A stretch of 64,000 nt of DNA, from positions 415,265 to 479,264 of the forward strand of contig WTXG01000014.1 of the NCBI GenBank assembly GCA_022496185.1, written 5' to 3'. The stretch is from Multifurca ochricompacta (taxonomy: Eukaryota; Basidiomycota; Agaricomycetes; Russulales; Russulaceae). A program made the translations under genes and the position numbers. The notes beneath the pieces are model-generated. The model ran no database searches, was not told where the DNA came from, and saw nothing but the letters and a program-made list of their open reading frames with translations. This document shows, in pieces, positions 33,090-44,581 of this stretch (position 1 is the first letter of the stretch; every line of letters starts with the position of its first letter).

Positions 33090-34518
33090 TAGTGATTGGC
33101 AGGGGTAACCCTGGGGTATCCTCATTGGTACCCGTACCCATACCCGTACCCATAGTGACAGGTATGGGTAACCTGCGGGTTACCCGCGGGTCACCTGTGA
33201 AAACACGTGCAAGTTCTTTACTTGCATCGCGCATTTCGGATACCCGGCCCAGGACTTCCCGGACCAAGAAGATACACAACGTGTTCATTTGTGGCTGCTT
33301 AAGATCCCTCAATGACTCTTATTCTATGTTCAGAAGATTAAGATAATTCATTATTCCATTTTTATTTTATTATTCTGCTTTCAATTTTATACAAGCACAA
33401 CTAAAATACAGTATACAGAGATGATTAGATAGGATGCTATAGAACATTGATGAAAAGCCTGTCAGATAACCACACAGAATGCAAAATAATTTGATGAACA
33501 CATAGCAATTTGCAGGGGTAACCCCTGGGTAATTGTTTTGATACCTGGGTTACCCATAAAATGAAACATGTGCAAGTTCTTTACTTGCATTGCGCATTTT
33601 GGACATCCAGCCTGGGACATCCCGGTCAAGGAGATACGCACTTGGACACAATGCGTTCATTTATGGCTACTCAAGATCCCTAAAATTCCTATTTTATGTT
33701 CATAAGATTAAGATAATTTATTATTCCATTTTTATTTTATTATTCTGGTTTCAATTTTATACGAGCGTGACTGTTCTTTGCATTTCTGTGCATTTCGGAT
33801 AAGTGGCCCGGGCCATCCCAGTCAAGGAGATAAGCACTTGGACACAACGCATTCATTTATGGCTACTCAAGATCCCTCAAATATTGTTGGTTTATGTTCA
33901 GAAGATTAAAAGGATCCTTTATTTACATTATTACATTATTATTCTGGTTTCATTTCATACAAGCGCGACTGTCCTTGTGCGTTTAAGTCAACCTTCCTTA
34001 ATAGGAAGGAGGTCAGACCACCATGCGATGCAATGTAGTTGCTGCCCCATGCAGCTTGTAGATACACACGGGCCTTTTTTCAATAAACTAATTTGATAAT
34101 TAGATTATATTATAGTCTAAAGTAGTCTAGAGAGTATTTTAGATAGTGCCAGACTGGCAGAATTGGTCGCACGTTGATAAAACAGGTGCATCATGATTTT
34201 CAAGAAGTGGATCACTGATAACACTTTTATTTTACATTGCACTGTTAATCTGCTTTGATATTTTATATAATAATACTAGAACATATTTAAAGATACCCTA
34301 TAGCATACATCAGATGAGATCTTTTATTTTTGTGGCTGCAGATGTGTTTTATCTTAGAATTTCTACTGATCTTGTCAATGCATGATTGGCACCTATACCC
34401 GCCAAACCCGCCACGTGGGTACGGGTTTCCATGGGTTGGGAGCTGTATGCCCGTACCTGTACCCGGCAAAACCCATGGCGCTTACCTGCACGGGTATGAA
34501 AACCCTTGACAATCACTA
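33090..34518. mobile_element. non-autonomous hAT (mhAT copy 1), TSD GCCAAGCA
   Basis: 1429 bp without coding capacity. Ends TAGTGATTGGCAGGGG / ...TTGACAATCACTA with the perfect octamer GCCAAGCA on both sides (33082-33089 and 34519-34526). Subterminal regions carry repeated (T)ACCCGTACCC-type runs. It splits a SEC20-like exon between LLG and TSKQLV. Confidence 0.93.
33205..33965 (+). repeat. three-fold internal repeat in mhAT copy 1
   Basis: Three diverged copies (starting about 33205, 33565 and 33780) of a block with GTGCAAGTTCTTTACTTGCA (missing in the third), ATTCATTTATGGCT, AAGATCCCT and an AT-rich tail TTCCATTTTTATTTTATTAT. The same three-fold order is seen in copy 2. Confidence 0.75.
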
Positions 34519-34526
34519 GCCAAGCA

Positions 34527-34583
34527 GGCCAGTAAGGACGTCCTGGGTCGATGATGTAGCTTTAAGTGACGCTGTAGATGCCT
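34527..34583 (-). pseudogene. SEC20: SEC20-like exon fragment upstream of mhAT copy 1
   Basis: Minus strand: a TTTCCAG acceptor then codons for ASTASLKATSSTQDVLTGLL, which continue in frame into 33081 once mhAT copy 1 and one TSD copy are removed. The preceding intron contains Cop2. Confidence 0.6.
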
Positions 34584-34639
34584 CTGGAAATATGTATTAG
34601 GTGGCTTGTTTGAAACAGAAACAGACACAAAGATTCGCT

Positions 34640-35038
34640 TGTTGACACAGGACATGTCTGGAGATACTTCAGGCATCTGAGGATTGCTTTAGCTGTAGAT
34701 AAGATTAGATTAGGTTCCGGAGTTTCGGACTTTTTACGATATCTTTATTACATTTGTTTCTCACCTTACTCAGCTGATTAGTGATGTCCTTAGTAATGCG
34801 CAGTAAGCACGTGATATCTCTTTGGCCAATGGCCTTTATCCCTCTTTGTTTATTGTCCAGCACTTGTGGACTTATTCCCAGTGTGCACAGACCAGTTCCC
34901 CTGGCCCCTATGGGTATATAAGGGTCTCTGTTTCGTCTCTTTCACTTCAGAGTTCTTCTACCTCTGAAGTACTACTTGTTTTATAGCCTAACCGCTACTA
35001 ACCACAGTTAGTATAACCAGCAGCATGATTGTTTGACA
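34640..35038 (+). repeat. Cop2 5' LTR
   Basis: 399 bp with a TATA-like GGGTATATAAGGG at about 34914 and short inverted CTTCAGAGTTCTTCTACCTC units near the 3' side. Confidence 0.92.
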
Positions 35039-35238
35039 GGTTATGGGCCCTGCCACTCATACTGACTGTAATTCCCTTTTGTTCATCACAGCCCAACTTG
35101 CTCTTGCACACTCAAGCTCACAAAAGCTTCAAAGTCTTTCCCACCAGCTTTTTCCTGTGAGCTTTCTTATTTACTGTCTGTGCACCTTAACACCCCACAG
35201 GATGATGCAGTTTACTGCTCATCCTGAACTGTTTGGCT

Positions 35239-35739
35239 TGTGAAACAGGCATGAGGCGCAGCATACTGACTGTGAAGGTTAGCGGTTTAGGCTAGAAACA
35301 AGTTATACTTCAGAGGTGAAGAAAACTCTGTATTACTATACTACACACCTAGAAACAAGTTATCTACAGAGATGGTTAGTTATAGGTAAGGTAGTAAGTA
35401 GAGAGGATGGGACTTACACTTCAGAGGTGAAGAAAACTCTGAAGTGTAGAGGATGAAACAGACACCCTTATATACTATCCAAGGGGTGGTCTGTGCACTG
35501 GGAATAAGTCCACAAGTGCCGGACAAAGTCCAAACAATAAACATGAGGGACAAAGGCCATTGGCCAGTACAGAAATCACATGTTACATGGTGTATCAGTC
35601 AGCTACTGCAGAATGTGAGAAAGAAAGTAATAATGATATTGTAAAAAGTCCGAGACTCCGATATCTAATCTAATCCACTTGGTAGCTAATCTAATCACCT
35701 GATGCCTGAAGCATCACCAAACATCTTCTGTGTTCAACA
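35239..35739 (-). repeat. solo copia LTR in Cop2 leader, TSD TGGCT
   Basis: 501 bp, reverse orientation, diverged from the Cop1 LTR. TGGCT is duplicated on both sides (35234-35238 and 35740-35744). The homologous leader of Cop1 (about 42640-42665) preserves the empty site GGGCTAGCCAAACAG. Confidence 0.9.
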
Positions 35740-35744
35740 TGGCT

Positions 35745-36481
35745 AGCCCTTTGGGGTTCTTGCAAAAGGTGATGAGGGACCCTAAGCAGGTGAAACACCT
35801 TAAGCTCCTTGAGTGCACACTAGGTATTAGTAATTTCTTAGTTGTAGCTGGGTTTTCATCCCATAGATAGTCTTAGTAGGCCTATAGCCAGAAGCTTGTG
35901 GCTTTAAGTCCAGTTAATGCTTGGCTCGATCCGTAAGCCAGGTTTAGTGACCTGCAGGTAGAGTTTAGGGTCTAGAACAAGGCATGGGTAGTCACTCCCA
36001 TGACGCTTGGGCTCAATACAAGTAGGCTGCACTACTATAGTCTTTACATAGTAGCTAGAAGGTTTTGTCTCTGGGCAGGAGTATTCGCTGCCATGTTGTG
36101 GGGGTTCGCCCCACCAGAGGAAACCTAATAGTCTACTTAGTCATGGCCCCAATCATCTAGGGCTTAATCATGGACTCCACCACCAGCACTAGAGGAAGGG
36201 CTCTATACCCTTTGTCTCTAGTGGAACTTGCAGTTGGCTCCTCCATGACATGACTCCCAGTCTTGTTTACACTAGACACTCTGGCTAGTCTACCAGAGCT
36301 TATGTCTAGTTGCAGGACTGCGATAGACAGATTTACTATACCTAGAAAGTCGCACAACAGAGGCAGGACCTTCTTAGGTTCTGAAGCATAGCACCACAGT
36401 ATGGGGTGGCACTCTTAAGCAAGACCTGGGCACTGGTTCTAACTGCTCCTTGGAACCAGGAACACTTTCATACATCTCAAA
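35745..36481. other. Cop2 5' untranslated leader
   Basis: About 740 bp without credible genes between the solo LTR and gag; the same sequence is the leader of Cop1 (about 41943-42640, inverted). Several copies of TCTGGTAGACTAGCCAGAG-like sequence occur in both. Confidence 0.6.
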
Positions 36482-36835
36482 ATGCCATCCTCTATCATCT
36501 TCCCTCCCTCCTCCAAGATGGAATGCCTTGATGGCTCCAACTGGCAGGTTTGGTCTGCCAACTTCAACGCCCTCTTGAGGATGAATGGGCTCAGGAGGCA
36601 TATACTTACACCTTACCCTGATATGCCCCTCCTCCCAGAGGAAAAGGAGGAAGAGGAGAAAATGCAGAAGGAAGTAATTGACCCCATCCTTAGGGAATGG
36701 ATGGGAGAAGAGGAAATGCTTATAGGGCTCCTCTTTCTTAATGTCACCAAGAAGTCTACTCACAAGTAGCTTCTGATGCCAATTATCCTTCTCTTAGTGA
36801 GAAGTATAATAAGTTGGAACAGCTTTATGGCTCTG
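36482..36835 (+). pseudogene. Cop2 gag, N-terminal part
   Basis: Starts ATG at 36482; the copia gag block LDGSNWQVWSANFNALLRMN is followed by the acidic EEKEEEEKMQKEV and VIDPILREWMG. A frameshift comes near 36755. Interrupted at LYGS by Cop1; continues at 43362. Confidence 0.8.
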
Positions 36836-37345
36836 TGTCAAACAATCATGCTGCTGGTTATACTGACTGTGGTTAGTAGCGGGTTAGGCTAGAAAAGACA
36901 AGTAACTTCAGATGTTAGAAGAACTCTATATTACTACACTACTGACCTAGAAAAGACAAGTACTATAGAGCGTTAGTCTAAAGGAAGTAGAGAGTAAACT
37001 AGAAGGAACTTACACTTCAGATGTTAGAAGAACTCTGAAGTGTAAAGGACGAAACAGACACCCTTATATACCCATGAGGGCCAGGGGAAATGGTCTGTGC
37101 GCACTGGGAATAAGTCCACAAGTGCCGGACAATAAACAGAGAGGGATAAAGGCCATTGGCCAATGAGATATCACATGCTTACTGCGCATTACTAAGTCCA
37201 TCACTAATCAGCTGAGTAAGGTGAGAAAGAAATGTAATAAAGATAACATAAAAAGTCCGATACTCCGATATCTAATCTAATCTAATCTACAGCAGAAGCG
37301 ATCCTTAGATGCCTGAAGCATCTCCAGACACGTCCCGTGTCAACA
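36836..37345 (-). repeat. Cop1 3' LTR
   Basis: 510 bp; longer than the Cop2 LTR by about 110 bp because a CTTCAGATGTTAGAAGAACTC-type segment is duplicated. Confidence 0.93.
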
Positions 37346-37597
37346 TCCCTCCATGGTGAAGGCATCGATCATTAAAGTGGAATGAATTGAATGAGCACAC
37401 TGCTGTTCACAATTGAACGAACATGTCGCCAGCCAGAGATCCAACTTCTCTAACTCTTTGTGAGTTTTGCATACGAGTTGTAGATTCGCTTATGCAAGTC
37501 TACACACCTCTTGCGTCACTCTCGAGGTCGAGAACGTGCTCATGTGGCATGGTGGGAAAGTGAAACTGGTGAACAAAGTCTCCAGATTCCAGCTCCT

Positions 37598-39418
37598 TCA
37601 TTCCAGCACTAGTCCAAATTCAGTTACCATGTGATCAAAAGATGATCTAGGCAGAGACTTTGTAAGGCCATCTGCTAGCATCTCTCCAGTGGGAGTTCGC
37701 ACCAAGTCTATCTGGTGTGATTCTACATACTCCCTAATGGCATGGTACTTTATTGGTATGTGCTTTGATCGCCTTCCTGTGACAGGGTTTAATGCAAGAT
37801 CTACTGCACCCTTATTGTCACAATGCAGTTGTATGGGTGAATTTACTTCATATCCCAACTCCTGCATGAATGTCCTGTACCACGCTGCCTGATTTGAAGC
37901 CTCAGCAAGGCTCATATACTCGGCTTCAGTGGTGGACTGTGCTACTGTCTTTTGCTTTCTGGAACACCAGCTAATGGCTCCATTAGCAAGGAAAAAGACA
38001 TAGCCAGAGGTGGAGTGGCGGTCCTCTTGATCTCCCCATGAGGAATCCGCAAAGCCATGAAGGCCAACTTCACCATTCCCTCCAGAATAGCGCAACTTGT
38101 AGTCTTTTGTAGCATTTAAATAAGCTAAGACATACTTTGCTAGTCGCATGTGCTGCTGGGAAGGGTTGGAAGCAAATTGGCTAAGGCGTGCAACAGCAAA
38201 ACTAATGTCGGGTCTGCTTCCAATCTGCACCCAAAGCAGAGACCCCATTAACTGCTGATACCTCTTAATCTCAGAGGTAGATGCCTGGTCTTCAAATTTG
38301 ACCAAATGAACATCCACGCCAGAGGGTAGAGGAGTATATACTGGGTTGGAATCCCCCATTCCAAACCTCTCAACTATTGAGGATACATAGGCTGTCTGGT
38401 CGATATCCAGTGTCTTGTTAGGACGATCCCTGGTGATGTTAACTCCAAGGTAGGACTGGATCTCGCCAAGATCAGTCATCTCATATCGGCTAGATAGAGA
38501 GTCCTTCAGCCATTGAATCTTCTTAGTGGAGGACCCAAGTATAGTGATGTCATCAACATATAAAATGACGAAAAGTGAACCATCCCCCTCTTGGTGATGA
38601 TACACATATACTCCTGCATCAGAGTACGTCCGAGTAAAGCTCAGTTCATTGAGAACTGCATGGAATTGCAAGTTCCATGCTCGGGAAGCTTGTTTGAGGC
38701 CATACAGAGCCTTCTGTAGCCTACAAACTTTGGACTCTTGTCCAGCAACGATGAAACCAACAGGTTGCTCCATATAAATCTCCTCATCCAGATCGCCATG
38801 TAGGAATGCCGATTTGACATCCATTTGATGGATTTCCCAATCCTCAAGCGCGGCCAACGCTAATAATAATCTTAGAGACTCAAATCTGGCGACTGGGGAG
38901 AAGGTTTCATCGAAGTCCACCCCCTCTATTTGGGTGAACCCTTTTGCTACAAGCCTAGCACGAAAGCGTCCATCTGCTTTCAATTTAAAGACCCATTTAG
39001 ACTTTACAGCCTTTCTACCTTCAGGAAGGTCTTCAAGGCGCCACACTTTTAGTTTTTCTAAGGCGTCAATTTCATATTGACATGCCTCGAGCCAATCACT
39101 GGCATTATCAGACTCCATTGCTTCTTTAAATGTAAGAGGATCCCTATAAGGCGATCCTGCAGCATTAAGTAGATCCATCTGACCAAGTCTGGAAGAACCT
39201 TGCACGAATTCTGCATTATCCTCGTTGTAGAAGCGAGGATTCAGACGACGATTGCGATTTGGGCGTGCTACATCCAAGTCTAAATCTTCTTGGATTGCCC
39301 TATCTCGTCGTTCAGAGCGTGGACTTGTCCTCTGAAAATTAGGTTGAGGAATTCTGTCTGCAATCCTTTGTGATTTTCTGATTGCCTTGGTTCTTTTGGG
39401 AGGGGAGGATGGTTCCAT
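37598..39418 (-). CDS. Cop1 reverse transcriptase/RNase H (copia RVT_2)
   Basis: 606 codons open. RT blocks WVFKLKADGRFRARLVAKGF, TFSPVARFESLRLLLA, QMDVKSAFLHGDLDEEIYM, PVGF, LQKALYGLKQA and the catalytic YVDDITILG are present. The RNase H part has GFADSSWGDQEDRHSTSGYV, TTEAEYMSLAEA and LHCDNKGAVDLALNP. The ORF begins downstream of integrase (the ATG at 39418 is internal to the polyprotein). This is the best-preserved RT in the window. Confidence 0.88.
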   Translation of the reverse strand: MEPSSPPKRTKAIRKSQRIADRIPQPNFQRTSPRSERRDRAIQEDLDLDVARPNRNRRLNPRFYNEDNAEFVQGSSRLGQMDLLNAAGSPYRDPLTFKEAMESDNASDWLEACQYEIDALEKLKVWRLEDLPEGRKAVKSKWVFKLKADGRFRARLVAKGFTQIEGVDFDETFSPVARFESLRLLLALAALEDWEIHQMDVKSAFLHGDLDEEIYMEQPVGFIVAGQESKVCRLQKALYGLKQASRAWNLQFHAVLNELSFTRTYSDAGVYVYHHQEGDGSLFVILYVDDITILGSSTKKIQWLKDSLSSRYEMTDLGEIQSYLGVNITRDRPNKTLDIDQTAYVSSIVERFGMGDSNPVYTPLPSGVDVHLVKFEDQASTSEIKRYQQLMGSLLWVQIGSRPDISFAVARLSQFASNPSQQHMRLAKYVLAYLNATKDYKLRYSGGNGEVGLHGFADSSWGDQEDRHSTSGYVFFLANGAISWCSRKQKTVAQSTTEAEYMSLAEASNQAAWYRTFMQELGYEVNSPIQLHCDNKGAVDLALNPVTGRRSKHIPIKYHAIREYVESHQIDLVRTPTGEMLADGLTKSLPRSSFDHMVTEFGLVLE

Positions 39419-39534
39419 GATTTGCGATGGAGGGGTCTGATATACAGTCTGAGGGTGTGTGGTGTCTACATCACGTGTGGGTGTGGTAGGCTGAGGTGGT
39501 AAGTGAGGAGGTACTATGTCCTCCTGTTCCTCTT

Positions 39535-40456
39535 CTAGGTCTTCCTCATCCTGAGGAGCCTCAGGAACATGCGTAGCAGTTGCTGGTGGTGACTGGACAG
39601 AGCCACCAGGTAAAGTAAAGGAGCCACCTTCAGTAGGTTGCTCTTGGATTTGTCTGCTCTGTTGTCCTTATCAGAGCGGGATGGGAAGGATCTCTCATCA
39701 AATGTAACATCTCGTGAAAAGATGAGAGACCGGGTACGACTATCCCAAAGTGTATAGCCCTTAGAAGTGGGCTCATACCCGACAAAGACAGCTTCCCTAG
39801 CTTTGGGATCTAATTTACGCCGCTTGCCCTCTGGAACATGATAATAGGCTTTGCAACCAAAGACCTTAAAGTACGAGACATCTGGTTTGTTCCCAACCAG
39901 AAGCTCAAGCGGAGTCTTCCACTTATTAGAACGGATGGGAGTTCTGTTATATATATGACATGCTGTCTCGACAGCACACTCCCAAAAACCAAGAGACAGG
40001 CCAGCATCGTGCAGCATGCTAGTGCCTTTTTCCATAATGGTTCTATTAAATCTCTCGGCCCTTCCATTCTGTTGTGGGCTATACGGCATCGTAAGTTTAT
40101 GCTCTATGCCATATCTTCAAGCGTTGCCTTCAGCGCCTTGTTCACATACTCGCCACCTCGATCTGTATGAAGACACTTGATTTTATGATTAAATTTGTTT
40201 TCAAGTAGTGTCTTTAGTTTATTAAAAACTGGTGTGAACAGATCTTTGGACTTCATTGGAATGATTAAAGCGTATTGCTAAAGTCGTCCAAGAACGTGGC
40301 AAAGTAGAGATTCCCTTGTATTGAACTGCACTGCAAGGGACCTACAAGATCACTATGAAGGATCTCAAGGGGGGCTGATGCATGCTTTGAAGATGGGGGA
40401 AATGGAAGACGATGGGACTTGCCCATTTCACAGCCATAACACGGCTTGTCTTCCAC
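39535..40456 (-). pseudogene. Cop1 integrase, frame-broken
   Basis: CYGCEMGKSHRLPFP (zinc-binding end), ILHSDLVGP, and after frame changes PYSPQQNGRAERFNRTIM, GFWECAVETACHIYNRTP and the C-terminal FKVFGCKAYYHVP, EAVFVGY. Stops or shifts occur near 40265, 40090 and 39535. Confidence 0.8.
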
Positions 40457-41032
40457 TTGGCTATTATTAATTTTGAGGCCTTTAACTGCCTCAGGAGCAT
40501 ATCTTTTAGGGCTTCTTTAGACATATGGCCCATTCTTTGATGCCAGATTTCTAGTGAGGCAGATGCAGATGTATGGATACTGTTTAGGATGTGTTTGCCT
40601 AGTACCCAATACAATTTGCCAAACTTCCATGCTTCCGCTATTATATTGTCGCCATATTTAATTGTTGCCTTCTTATTATCAAAGAACACAGTTGCCCCTT
40701 TTTCTACTAGGGCACTGGTGGAGAGTATTTTATGTCCTCCAGGCAAGTGGAGCACATTGCTCAATTCCAAGTCAAAGCCTTGATCAGTCCTGATGATCAC
40801 GGTGCCAACTCCACTTGTTTTGACTATGGAGTTGTCACCTAGTGATACTTCATGGGTACTGTCTGTTTATATGTATCAAAATCTTCAAGGTTGGGACTGA
40901 AATGAGCCGTTGCTCCACTATCAAGCATCCAATAATCTGAGTTGATATCCAGATTATAGGTGTGAACGTAAAGGCGAATGCGAGGTGCTTCTTGCACCTC
41001 CTCTATTTTGCCACTACCGTTAACTACAGTGG
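40457..41032 (-). pseudogene. Cop1 protease and pre-integrase region, frame-broken
   Basis: Protease motif MLDSGATAHFSP at about 40895-40932, then LELSNVLHLPGGHKILS and LEIWHQRMGHMSKEAL, the gag-pre-integrase region. Two frames are needed. Confidence 0.8.
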
Positions 41033-41942
41033 CTATAGTATGTACATTTGGGCCTCAGCCCTCTTCTTGTTCCCTGCCTTGCCCTTTTTGGCATTCTCCA
41101 GGTCCTTCTTCTTCTTTGCGCAAGCATTGGACTTGTGTCCAGGCTTTTGGCAATAGAAGCAGACCACCCCTTGTGAACCAGGGGCAGCAGCGGGAAGTGG
41201 TGATAAATTTGTATTTTTTGTTTTAGATTTGACAGGTGCAGCCTTAGACAGGACTGCACTACCACTTCCCGAGGGACCCGCCAGGCGACTCTCCTCATTT
41301 AGGAACCTCTGCACAAGGTCCTGAGGAGACAGACGCTCTGGATCGCCAGAGGCCAGTATGGAGCCAGCAATGGCACTGTAGGAGTCAGGGAGAGCTTTCA
41401 ATAAAATGAAGCTCATCTGGAGGTCATTGACCTCCATCCCGTTCTCCCTAAGGGTACTCCTGGCATCCAGAACTTTTGTAGTTGGGTTCTGAATGTCTGT
41501 CCTTCATCAAGACGGAAGGACACCAGGGCAAGCCACAAATTGTATGTGGCCATGCTACCTACAGAGCCATAAAGCCGTTCCAACTTATTATACTTCTCAA
41601 AAGAGAAGGATAATCGGCATCAGAGGTTACTTGAGAGTAAACCTCCTGGGTTACATTAAGATAGAGTAGCCCAATTAACATTTCTTCTTCTCCCATCCAT
41701 TCCCTAAGGATGGGATCAATGACTTCCTTCTGCATTTTCTCCTTCTCCTCTTTATCTTCAGGGAGCAGGGGCATATCAGGGTAGGCCGCATTATGTGCCT
41801 CCTGAGCCCGTTCATCCTCAGAAGGGCGTTGAAGTTGGCAGACCAAACCTGCCAGTTGACCCATCGAGGCGCTCCATCTTGGAGGAGGGAGGGAAGACAA
41901 TTGAGACGGCATTTTGAGATGTAATAAAGTTCCTGGTTCCAA
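41033..41942 (-). pseudogene. Cop1 gag, frame-broken
   Basis: Two frames: 41942-41559 (acidic N-terminal part with VIDPILREWMG and WMGEEEMLIGLLYLNV) and 41437-41033 (LPDSYSAIAGSILASG, then the CCHC knuckle CFYCQKPGHKSNAC and a Lys-rich tail). Confidence 0.8.
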
Positions 41943-42845
41943 GGAGCAATTAGAACCAGTGCCCAGGTCTCGCTTAAGAGTGCCACCCCATCTGTGGTGC
42001 TATGCTTCAGAACCTAAGAAGGTCCTGCCTTTGTTGTGCGACTTTCTAGGTATAGTAAAAGCTGTCTAGCGCAATCTTGTAACTAGACATAAGCTCTGGT
42101 AGACTAGCCAGAGTGTCTAGTGTAACCAAGACTGGGAGTCATGTCATGGAGGAGCCAACCGCAAGTTCCATTAGAGACAAAGGGTATATAGCCCTTCCTC
42201 TAATGCTGGTGGTGGAGTCCATGATTAAGCCCTAGATGATTGGGGCCATGACTGAGTAGATGTCTAGTCTGTCTCTGGTAGGGCGTGGTTACCCTACAAA
42301 GGCAACGGATACTTATGCCCAGAGATGAAGACTATATCTACTATGTATAGACTATAGTAGTGCAGCCTACTTGTATCGAGCCCAAGCGTCATGGGAGTGA
42401 CTACCCATGCCTTGTTCTAGACCCTAAACTCCACATGCGGGTCGCTAAACCCGGCTTACAGATAGAGCCAAGCATTGACTGGACTTAAAGCCACAAGCTT
42501 CTGGCTATAGGCCTACTAAGACTATCTATGGGACGAAAACCCAGCTACAACTAAGAAGTACTAATACCTAGTGCGCACTCAAGGAGCTTAAGATGTTTCA
42601 CCCGCTTAGGGTCCCTCATCATCTTTTGCAAGAACCCCGAAGGGCTAGCCAAACAGTTCAGGATGAGCAGTAAACTGCGTCATCCTGTGGGGTGTTAAGG
42701 TGCACAGACAGTAAATAGAAAGCTCACTGGAAGAAGCTGGTGGGAAAGACTTTGAAGCTTTTGTGAGCTTTGAGTGCAAGAGCGAGTTGGGCTGTAATGA
42801 ACAAAGGGAAATTACAGATCAGTATGAGCGGCAGGGCCCATAACC

Positions 42846-43356
42846 TGTCAAACAATCATGCTGCTGGTTATACTGACTGTGGTTAGTAGCGGGTTAGGCT
42901 AGAAAAGACAAGTAACTTCAGATGTTAGAAGAACTCTATATTACTACACTACTGACCTAGAAAAGACAAGTACTATAAGAGCGTTAGTCTAAAGGAAGTA
43001 GAGAGTAAACTAGAAGGAACTTACACTTCAGATGTTAGAAGAACTCTGAAGTGTAAAGGACGAAACAGACACCCTTATATACCCATGAGGGCCAGGGGAA
43101 ATGGTCTGTGCGCACTGGGAATAAGTCCACAAGTGCCGGACAATAAACAGAGAGGGATAAAGGCCATTGGCCAATGAGATATCACATGCTTACTGCGCAT
43201 TACTAAGTCCATCACTAATCAGCTGAGTAAGGTGAGAAAGAAATGTAATAAAGATAACATAAAAAGTCCGATACTCCGATATCTAATCTAATCTAATCTA
43301 CAGCAGAAGCGATCCTTAGATGCCTGAAGCATCTCCAGACACGTCCCGTGTCAACA
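42846..43356 (-). repeat. Cop1 5' LTR
   Basis: 511 bp; identical to the other LTR except for one extra base near 42977. Confidence 0.93.
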
Positions 43357-43361
43357 CTCTG

Positions 43362-44581
43362 TAGGTAGCATGGCCACATATAATTTGTGGCTTGCCCTGG
43401 TGTCCTTCTGTCTTGATGAAGGACAGACATTTAGAACCCAATTACAAAAGGTTCTAGATGCCAGGAGTACCCTTAGGGAGAATGGGATGGAGGTCAATGA
43501 CCTCCAGATGAGCTTTATATTATTAAAAGCTCTCCCAGACTCCTACAGTGCCATTGCCGGCTCCATACTGGCCTCTGGCGATCCAGAGCATCTTTCTCCT
43601 CAGGACCTTGTGCAGAGGTTCCTAAATGAAGAAAGTCACCTGGCAGGTCCCTTGGGAAGTGGTAGTGCAGTCCTATCAAAGGCTGCACCTGTCAAAACAA
43701 ACAAAATAAAAAATTTATCACCACTTCCTGCTGCTGCCCCTGGTTCACAAGGGGTGGTCTGCTTCTATTGTCAAAAGCCTGGACACAAGTCCAATGCTTG
43801 CGCAAAGAAGAAGAAGGACCTGGAGAATGCCAAAAAGGGCAAGGCAGGGAACAAGAAGAGGGCTGAGGCCCAACATGTAAATACTATAGCCACTGTAGTT
43901 AATGGTAGTGGCAAAATAGAGGAGGTGCAAGAAGCACCTTGCATTCACCTTTATGTTCACGCCTATAATCTGGATATCAACTCAGATTATTGGATGCTTG
44001 ATAGTGGAGCAACAGCTCATTTCAGTCCCAACCTTGAAGACTTTGATACATATAAAGTTGACACCACCCATGAAGTGTCACTAGGTGATAACTCCATAGT
44101 CAAAACAAATGGAGTTGGCACTGTGATCATCAGGACTGATCAAGGTTTTGACTTGGAATTGAGCAATGTGCTCCACATGCCTGGAGGACATAAAATACTC
44201 TCTGCCAGTGCCCTAGTAGAAAAAGGGGCAACTGTGTTCTTTGACAATAAGAAGGCAACAATTAAATATGGCAACAATATCATAGTGGAAGCATGGAAGT
44301 TTGGCAAATTGTATTGGGTACTAGGCAAACATGTCCTAACAAGTATCCATACAACTGCATCTGCCTCACTAGAAATCTGGCATCAAAGAATGGGCCACAT
44401 GTCAAAAGAAGCCCTGAAAAGATATGCTCCTGAGGCAGCTAGGGCCTTAGAATTAATAATAGCCAAGTGGAAGACAAGCCATGTTATGGCTGCGAAATGG
44501 GCAAGTCCCATCATCTTCCATTTCCCCCATCTTCAAAGCACGCATCAGCCCCCCTTGAGATCCTTCATAGTGATCTCGTAG
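43362..44581 (+). pseudogene. Cop2 gag (second part) and protease
   Basis: One long frame: LDEGQTFRTQLQKVLDARS, LPDSYSAIAGSILASG, the CCHC knuckle CFYCQKPGHKSNAC, protease motif YWMLDSGATAHFSP, and the pre-integrase block LEIWHQRMGHMSKEAL. It joins 36482-36835 across Cop1. Confidence 0.85.

Larger units (their letters stand above)
36836..43356 (-). mobile_element. Cop1, young complete Ty1/copia element, TSD CTCTG
   Basis: 6521 bp, LTRs 36836-37345 and 42846-43356 with no substitution that I can find and a single one-base indel. CTCTG is duplicated at 36831-36835 and 43357-43361. Genes on the minus strand. The PPT-like TCCCTCCATGG (reverse strand) follows the left LTR. The RT/RNase H frame is intact, but gag, protease and integrase carry frameshifts. 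Inserted into Cop2 gag. Confidence 0.94.
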
